NCBI GenBank assembly: GCA_947447845.1
Contig: CANFNO010000032.1
Location: 1-12,296, forward strand
Direction: 5' to 3'
DNA from: Burkholderiales bacterium
Lineage (GTDB): Bacteria; Pseudomonadota; Gammaproteobacteria; Burkholderiales; Burkholderiaceae
Length of the DNA: 12,296 nt
Both the position numbers and the translations under genes were made by a program. The notes under the pieces are model-generated. The model did not search any database and was not told the origin of the DNA. It saw only the letters and a program-made list of their open reading frames with translations. Of this stretch, positions 8,019 to 12,296 are shown piece after piece. How positions within the stretch are numbered: position 1 is the first letter of the stretch; each line of letters opens with the position of its first letter.

Positions 8019-8022
8019 GGAG
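8019..8022 (+). promoter_or_regulatory. Ribosome binding site for the reductase gene
   Basis: GGAG ends 5 nt before ATG 8028. An in-frame GTG at 8022 overlaps this site and is therefore rejected as the start. Confidence 0.6.
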
Positions 8023-8027
8023 TGCCC

Positions 8028-9071
8028 ATGTCTACTGCGTCTCATCTGGTCAACCATCAAATCCGCTTGGCCGCTCGCCCGGTGGGCCTGCCGAAAGCAA
8101 CTGACTGGAATCACACCAGCGAGCCAGTCGCCGAGCCGGACGACGGCGGTGTGCTGGTGCAGACGCTGGCCTTGTCACTGGACCCTGCTATGCGCGGTTG
8201 GATGAACGAGGGCAAGAGCTATATACCGCCCGTAGGGATTTGCGAGGTGATGCGCGCTGGAGGTGTGGGCCGGGTTGTTTCGTCACGCAACGCGCGCTTT
8301 GCCGCGGGCGACATGGTGAGTGGCGGTCTGGGCGTGCAGGAGTACGCAACGTTCAGTGCGGACGCCCTCAAGTCCAGCGGCCTGGCAAAAATCGACTTGG
8401 CGCTGGGCAGCCTGACCCAGTGGCTGAATGTGCTCGGGATGCCAGGCATGACAGGCTACTTCGGGCTGATGGACATCGGCCAACCCCAGCCCGGCGAAAC
8501 GCTGGTGGTTTCCGGTGCCGCCGGTGCTGTCGGTCAAACCGTGGGGCAACTGGCCAAGATCAAGGGCTGCCGGGTAGTGGGTATTGCGGGTGGCGAAGCC
8601 AAGTGCGAGTGGGTCGTGAAGCAGTTAGGGTTTGACGCCTGCATTGATTACAAGGCTGGACCCAACGCGGTGCGCGATGGCCTGAAGGCGCATTGCCCGG
8701 ACGGCGTGGACATTTACTTTGACAACGTGGGCGGCGAGATTCTGGACACCGTGCTCACACGCATCCGCCGCCGGGCCCGCATCATCATCTGCGGCGCCAT
8801 CAGCCAGTACAACAACACGACTGCCGTGCAGGGACCGAAGAACTACCTTAGCCTGCTGGTGAACCGGGCGCGCATGGAAGGTATGGTGGTGTTTGACTAT
8901 GCACAACGCTACCCGCAGGCCATTGCCGAAATGGCGGCCTACCTGAAGGAAGGCCGCATGCACAGTCGTGAAGACGTGGTGCATGGGCTGGAACATTTCC
9001 CCCAGGCTTTGCTCAAGCTATTCAATGGCGAGAACTTCGGCAAGTTGGTGCTGGAAGTGGGAAAGGCCTGA
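8028..9071 (+). CDS. NADP-dependent oxidoreductase, CurA / LTB4 12-hydroxydehydrogenase-like MDR family
   Basis: A 347-residue cytoplasmic zinc-free medium-chain reductase, expected to use NAD(P)H to reduce the C=C bond of alpha,beta-unsaturated ketones or aldehydes. The N-terminal part shows the family hallmark LSLDPAMRGWM and the later GMPGMTGYFGL. The nucleotide-binding Rossmann motif is SGAAGAVG at 162-169, followed by the conserved CDYK-like FDACIDYK strand and the FDNVGGEILD and CGAISQYN segments. Zinc-binding cysteine clusters are absent. Length matches CurA/YncB proteins. The gene is 52 bp beyond cheB on the same strand but separated by a possible terminator, and is unrelated to chemotaxis by family. 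It converges on the membrane-protein gene with 21 bp between. The substrate cannot be told; curA is a family comparison, not an assignment. Confidence 0.9.
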   Translation: MSTASHLVNHQIRLAARPVGLPKATDWNHTSEPVAEPDDGGVLVQTLALSLDPAMRGWMNEGKSYIPPVGICEVMRAGGVGRVVSSRNARFAAGDMVSGGLGVQEYATFSADALKSSGLAKIDLALGSLTQWLNVLGMPGMTGYFGLMDIGQPQPGETLVVSGAAGAVGQTVGQLAKIKGCRVVGIAGGEAKCEWVVKQLGFDACIDYKAGPNAVRDGLKAHCPDGVDIYFDNVGGEILDTVLTRIRRRARIIICGAISQYNNTTAVQGPKNYLSLLVNRARMEGMVVFDYAQRYPQAIAEMAAYLKEGRMHSREDVVHGLEHFPQALLKLFNGENFGKLVLEVGKA

Positions 9072-9092
9072 GGCAATTTCCCGGGCGCGGAG

Positions 9093-10550
9093 TTAGTCCT
9101 CGCGCCAGTTTGACAGCCAACGCTCGGCCAACTTTCCGGCAGTTTCGCGTCCGCCCAGACCAAAGGCGATTGCCACTGCGACGGCAACTGCGCCCAGTGT
9201 CAATCCAAATGCCATCTGGACAATGTCATTGGCAATGCCCATTGCCCGCAGACCCATGCCCAGCACCAGTCCAAGGATGGCGATACGTGCAAAGCCGGCC
9301 AGGGTCTTGCCGTTGTTTGCATCGGATTTTCTGATGGCACCGTAGACCATATTGGATAGCCAGTAGCCCACCACCAGAATGACGCTACCCAGCAATATGT
9401 CACTCGCAAACACCACAAATCCAGCGGTGAACTGCCTGACCTGCACGAAGCCAAGTTGATCGGCCGCTTCGGTCACTGCAAACATCATGGAAAAGAAAAC
9501 GATCAGCCAAGCCACCCATTGTGAAGGTCGACTCTCGGTGCCCTCAGCTAGCAGGCCTACTTTCTGGGGAAAGCTATCGAAACCACCACTCTCAAGCAAA
9601 TTGGAAACCAGGCTGGAAACGAAGCGCGAAAGGTACCAGGTCAACATCAGAATCACCACCGCGGCAAAGAGGTGCGGCACGGCCATAAAGACTTGCTGGA
9701 GCATGGCGGAGGCCGGCTTGGAAATGGCTTCAATTCCCAGCGCGTCCAAGGCTGCGATGGACATCGTTAAAAAGACGGTTATGAACACCACGTTGCCAGC
9801 CAAAGCGGAGAGGCGCACCGATTTTTCAAGTCCAACACTTTCGTTCACCCGGTCAAGACCTGCAGCCATCAACAGACTGGTGACTAAACCGCGCAGTACA
9901 CGCCCGACCAGGTAGCCGACCACCGCGATAAGCACGGCAGCGGCTCCCTTGGGTAGCACGCTGACTATTTGATCCACCATGTGACTTACGGGTTCAAGTA
10001 AACCCTTAAGACTCAGGGCATTGAGGATTGCGGGCAAAAACATGAGATTGACGATCCAGAACAGTACGTTCCCGGCACTCTCACTCATGGGGCGCATACC
10101 AGCCTGTGCGGACAATTTTTCGTCCAAAGTGGTGGCGGCCAAAGCGCGCGTAGCAAAAGCACGGATGATGGTCGCCAGTATCCAGGAGACGAACGCCAAC
10201 ACCGCCCCCGCCACCAGGCGCGGAAGGTAGCCAACCACATCGTTCATGAGATTTGAAAATGGCAAACTGAGTAACTGAAGGTCCAGAACGTTGAGGACCG
10301 CAATCAGTGTGGCCAGCAGCACCAACCAGAACGCAGCACTGGAGACCGGTGATTCCGCATCCATGCTGGCTCCGGTGCTTTCCTCGATTTGCTTGTTGAC
10401 GCCCAAGAGTCCAAGCGTCTTTCGTATGACTGCGCGACACATGACGGCCAAAAGCCACCCGAGAATCAATATCGAAACAGCTCCGAGTACGCGCGGAATT
10501 TCCGCGCCCAACGAAGTCTGCAGTGAGTTAGCAAGCGTTGTGAAATCCAT
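9093..10550 (-). CDS. Five-repeat TM-helix membrane protein, mechanosensitive-channel-like (CmpX type)
   Basis: A 485-residue polytopic inner-membrane protein. Five copies of a conserved TM-helix unit (Pfam TM_helix style: P, then a 20-residue membrane helix with G/W/Y near its middle, then a basic patch) begin near P19, P110, P200, P291 and S382, a period of 90-92 residues. A further hydrophobic helix lies between successive copies. The C-terminus (about 445-480, LGAVAVAVAIAFGLGGRETAGK) resembles the pore-lining TM3 of MscS, but the protein ends about ten residues later, so the large cytoplasmic vestibule of MscS is missing. This fits the TM_helix / CmpX-like group annotated as mechanosensitive ion channel family; actual channel activity is an inference. 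The start at 10550 has GGAG 8 nt upstream; the longer reading from 10652 is not supported. It is a single gene, convergent with the reductase. Confidence 0.82.
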   Translation of the reverse strand: MDFTTLANSLQTSLGAEIPRVLGAVSILILGWLLAVMCRAVIRKTLGLLGVNKQIEESTGASMDAESPVSSAAFWLVLLATLIAVLNVLDLQLLSLPFSNLMNDVVGYLPRLVAGAVLAFVSWILATIIRAFATRALAATTLDEKLSAQAGMRPMSESAGNVLFWIVNLMFLPAILNALSLKGLLEPVSHMVDQIVSVLPKGAAAVLIAVVGYLVGRVLRGLVTSLLMAAGLDRVNESVGLEKSVRLSALAGNVVFITVFLTMSIAALDALGIEAISKPASAMLQQVFMAVPHLFAAVVILMLTWYLSRFVSSLVSNLLESGGFDSFPQKVGLLAEGTESRPSQWVAWLIVFFSMMFAVTEAADQLGFVQVRQFTAGFVVFASDILLGSVILVVGYWLSNMVYGAIRKSDANNGKTLAGFARIAILGLVLGMGLRAMGIANDIVQMAFGLTLGAVAVAVAIAFGLGGRETAGKLAERWLSNWRED

Positions 10551-10558
10551 TCGATGTT

Positions 10559-10562
10559 CTCC
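10559..10562 (-). promoter_or_regulatory. Ribosome binding site that sets the membrane-protein start
   Basis: On the minus strand GGAG stands 8 nt before the ATG at 10550-10548. The alternative ATG at 10652 would add a basic, non-family 34-residue extension. Confidence 0.6.
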
Positions 10563-10684
10563 GTTCTTTTTTTGATAAATAGCGCGTTTAAGAATCAATG
10601 CAGAGCTGCTTTGCATGGCAGCACTTTTCAGTGCCGGTGGCACCTTGTTCACAAAGCGATCTTAAGTCAACTCACATGCATCTT

Positions 10685-10713
10685 ATTCTGCAAAATTTAA
10701 ATTCAATAGCCAA
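10685..10713 (-). promoter_or_regulatory. Candidate sigma70 promoter for the membrane-protein gene
   Basis: On the minus strand TTGGCT (10713-10708) and CAGAAT (10690-10685) are 17 nt apart, each matching 4 of 6 consensus bases, within the AT-rich island. The predicted transcript would have a 5' leader of about 125 nt. AT-rich DNA gives such matches easily, so the call is weak. Confidence 0.28.
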
Positions 10714-10819
10714 TTAAACTATCATTTTTTATAGAATGTGAATTAAAGATCTTAATTTTCATAATTGCTTTGCATTGCAACGAAGAGCAAGAAGTAAGTT
10801 TTATGACGGTTGTGCAGCA

Positions 10820-10902
10820 CATGCGCTAGTCAGCGTCCTGACGCCAGACCTGGCCGCTGACAGTGAAGGCGCGAGGTCCTGTAAATAGGAGCATGCGCTG
10901 GT
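10820..10902. repeat. Imperfect 11-bp direct repeat flanking the hairpin block
   Basis: CATGCGCTAGT at 10820-10830 and CATGCGCTGGT at 10892-10902 match at 10 of 11 positions, 72 bp apart, on either side of the inverted repeats. It may be chance, since the block is short. Confidence 0.4.
10829..10861. repeat. Nested inverted repeats able to form alternative hairpins
   Basis: GTCAGCG (10829-10835) pairs perfectly with CGCTGAC (10855-10861) around an inner GCCAG/CTGGC stem (10843-10854), leaving a 7-nt bulge. Alternatively GTCAG (10829-10833) pairs with the nearer CTGAC (10838-10842) through a 4-nt loop. No T-run follows on either strand, so it is not a classical terminator. Confidence 0.6.
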
Positions 10903-10917
10903 TCGAGTCATAAATAT

Positions 10918-12003
10918 TTATTCATCGCTGTCCCAGGCCTTCATCAAATCGGGTGGGATCATGGTGGCGATCTCCGAGAAGCGTTTGCCCCACATGCGGT
11001 CTGCCTGTTTGATCAGAATGGTGACCGGGCTACTGGGCTCGTGGTGCTCTATCCATTGACGCACTTGGCGCAACTGGAGGCGAATCTGCTCACGCTCTTC
11101 AATCACGCTTTGCTGCAGCATGGGCGCGGTGAAAGTTGTCAGGCTCTGAGAGTCCACTTGTTTAAAGCCTTCTGACACCATTAGCTGGCTGTCGGCCGGC
11201 TCCATAGCCTCGGCATGAAACTTGGCCACCCGCTTTTCCGGCTCAGCAAACGAGGCCAGGCAAGCGATCAAGCGAATCAAGGGCTCAAGGCTGGGCGCAT
11301 CATCACCCAAAGACGTCTTGCTCCACTGATCGATGGTTTGCACACAGTCGCCACAGGCGAGCAAGGCCAGCAGTGAGGCATCGCGCTTGTTATGCAAATC
11401 GGCCAACTGGCGCTTCACCACATCGGGGTCCGGCGCATAGGGCGGACGCGGAAACGCCAGCGCCCGCTCCACATCTCGCACGCTAAGACGAAAGGCGGTG
11501 TGGCCTGTGACCACTACATCACGCACGTCACCCAACAGCCCTTCGGGATCGCAGAGCGCTGCCAAGGCATTGGCACGCACGGCGGGATCAACAACACCAT
11601 CCAAAACCAGCTGCGGGTGCACTTGCTCAGGGTAATTTTGCAGCACGGCCTTCAGGGTGCTCAGGCCCTCCAACAGACCGCGGGCACCGGCCATGCGGCA
11701 ACGCGCGCGGGTGAACCAGACCAAAATGGATATGTCCTTGCTTTTAAGCAGCAGGCGCCGGGCGTCGCGCTCCACCTCGGCCCATTCAGGCGCCTCCGGT
11801 TTGGAAGAAAACTTGCCGTATTGCACGTCGGTCTTGGGTTCCAGACGGGCTTGCAAAACGGCATATTCGGTGTCGTACTCCAGGTTCTCGCCACAGGGCG
11901 TGGCCTCGCTAATGCGGGATAGCAGTTCGGGCACAACGGCCTCCGTGAGCTCTTTGCTGGAACCTCCGGTAAGCGCGGAAAGCAGTTTTTTGAGGGGATT
12001 CAT
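10918..12003 (-). CDS. tssA: Type VI secretion system protein TssA (ImpA family)
   Basis: A 361-residue cytoplasmic component of the T6SS; TssA proteins associate with the baseplate and sheath and help start or guide polymerisation of the tail. The N-terminal ImpA domain is recognised by PCGENLEYD at 36-44 followed by the conserved helical region (WAEVERDARRLLLKSKDI) and VLQNYPEQVHP. The C-terminal region ends with the family motif EPSSPV at 322-327 and a terminal helix (FSEIATMIPPDLM). Length is close to the short TssA1 type such as P. aeruginosa HsiA1, not to the long types with extended C-termini. The start overlaps the tssG stop as ATGA, indicating coupling and operon membership. It is the last gene of the cluster on this side; 367 bp separate it from the membrane-protein gene. 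Confidence 0.92.
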   Translation of the reverse strand: MNPLKKLLSALTGGSSKELTEAVVPELLSRISEATPCGENLEYDTEYAVLQARLEPKTDVQYGKFSSKPEAPEWAEVERDARRLLLKSKDISILVWFTRARCRMAGARGLLEGLSTLKAVLQNYPEQVHPQLVLDGVVDPAVRANALAALCDPEGLLGDVRDVVVTGHTAFRLSVRDVERALAFPRPPYAPDPDVVKRQLADLHNKRDASLLALLACGDCVQTIDQWSKTSLGDDAPSLEPLIRLIACLASFAEPEKRVAKFHAEAMEPADSQLMVSEGFKQVDSQSLTTFTAPMLQQSVIEEREQIRLQLRQVRQWIEHHEPSSPVTILIKQADRMWGKRFSEIATMIPPDLMKAWDSDE

Positions 12004-12296
12004 GCGCTGTAACTTTCGGGTTCAAAAACCATTCCGGTGACGGGTGGCGACACGGCAACACGCGTGCCACTGGAAGCCATCCAGGTTGACCACCCCAGTT
12101 GAGTGCTGCTTCCCAGTTGGGCTTCTGGAGCCGCGTCGCTTCGGATCAGCAGCTCCACTTCCCACACATATTCAAAGCCGATAAATGAGCGCACGATCTC
12201 AATCAGCGCAGGCAAATCCTTGCCCGTGGGTGAACCCTGGGGCGTGAGGCGCAAATAGCCATCCATATCCAGTGGCCCAATCACCAGACGAAAGCG
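12000..12296 (-). CDS. tssG: Type VI secretion baseplate protein TssG, C-terminal part (5' end outside window)
   Basis: The frame is open to the window edge, with 98 residues visible; the GTG at 12284 is internal, because FRLV precedes it in frame. The visible part matches the C-terminus of TssG (ImpH/VasB): RLVIGPLDMDGYLRLTPQG, then a long helix (LPALIEIVRSFIGFEYVWE), then LGSSTQLGWSTWM. TssG is part of the baseplate wedge together with TssE, TssF and TssK. The last four bases overlap the tssA start. The adjacent tssG-tssA order implies that further tss genes lie to the right of the window. Confidence 0.9.
   Translation of the reverse strand, partial: RFRLVIGPLDMDGYLRLTPQGSPTGKDLPALIEIVRSFIGFEYVWEVELLIRSDAAPEAQLGSSTQLGWSTWMASSGTRVAVSPPVTGMVFEPESYSA

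Larger units (their letters stand above)
10653..10917. other. Gene-free intergenic region with AT-rich island
   Basis: No open frame longer than about 13 codons with a start is seen here on the plus strand, and none with a ribosome site on the minus strand. Bases 10681-10800 contain 30 G/C in 120 (25%), against about 55% in neighbouring coding DNA. The island includes small palindromes: TTGCATTGCAA at 10770-10780 and the near-symmetric block around AGATCT at 10741-10757. The part nearest tssA (10801-10917) is GC-richer and holds the inverted and direct repeats listed separately. Since both flanking genes are on the minus strand, this region follows tssA and precedes the membrane-protein gene, so it should carry that gene's promoter. 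Confidence 0.7.

Noticed and set aside
9072..9092. Possible bidirectional terminator between convergent genes (CCCGGG)
   Set aside because: Only a 6-bp palindrome in a 21-bp gap with no T-run on either strand.
9487..9915. 142-codon plus-strand open frame opposite the membrane-protein gene
   Set aside because: The minus-strand frame has clear TM repeats; the plus-strand translation is basic and Thr/Ser-rich without recognisable domains.
10551..10652. N-terminal extension of the membrane protein to an ATG at 10652
   Set aside because: The GGAG site is placed correctly for ATG 10550, and the extension is basic and unlike the family N-terminus.
10896..10912. tRNA T-arm-like string CTGGTTCGAGTC
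   Set aside because: The following bases (ATAAATA) cannot close a T-stem or acceptor stem and no anticodon arm is present upstream, so it is neither a tRNA nor a convincing att-type fragment.
3..12296. Functional link between the chemosensory operon and the T6SS genes
   Set aside because: They are on opposite strands and separated by two unrelated genes and a 367-bp intergenic region; nothing in the sequence connects them beyond proximity.
1..12296. CRISPR arrays, insertion sequences or integrases
   Set aside because: No regular spaced repeats, transposase or recombinase reading frames, or terminal inverted repeats were seen.

Overview
The window looks like chromosomal DNA of a betaproteobacterium, most likely Burkholderiales of the Comamonadaceae type (Rhodoferax or Polaromonas-like). 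This rests on protein style, mid-50s % G+C in the coding DNA, and the mix of gene families. No rRNA or other phylogenetic marker is present, so the placement is an inference.

Region 1 (about 1-7975, plus strand) is a compact chemosensory operon. In order it holds the C-terminal part of a methyl-accepting protein (cut by the window edge), a stand-alone CheY, a small STAS-domain protein, CheA, a full-length transmembrane MCP, CheW, CheR and CheB. Most junctions are tight: STAS/cheA overlap by 14 nt, cheR/cheB overlap as ATGA, and mcp/cheW are 10 nt apart. Together they give a complete signalling loop. The receptors and CheW control CheA. CheA passes phosphate to CheY and to the CheB receiver domain. 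CheR and CheB methylate and demethylate the receptors. No cheZ or cheD is seen here. The first receptor-like protein carries a D-x-x-x-Q element near its C-terminus that resembles the CheZ phosphatase active-site spacing; this is the most interesting lead in the window.

Region 2 (8028-9071, plus strand) is a single zinc-free NAD(P)H-dependent medium-chain reductase of the CurA / leukotriene B4 12-hydroxydehydrogenase-like family. A weak terminator-like hairpin separates it from cheB.

Region 3 (9093-10550, minus strand) is a membrane protein built from five conserved TM-helix repeats with a very regular period of about 91 residues. It ends in a short MscS-like pore segment but lacks the usual cytoplasmic vestibule. 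It converges on the reductase gene with 21 bp between stop codons.

Region 4 (10551-10917) has no gene. It contains an AT-rich island (25% G+C over 10681-10800) that probably carries the promoter of the membrane protein, and a GC-rich block with nested inverted repeats flanked by an 11-bp imperfect direct repeat.

Region 5 (10918-12296, minus strand) is the end of a type VI secretion cluster: the 3' part of tssG overlapping tssA by ATGA. The cluster continues beyond the right edge.
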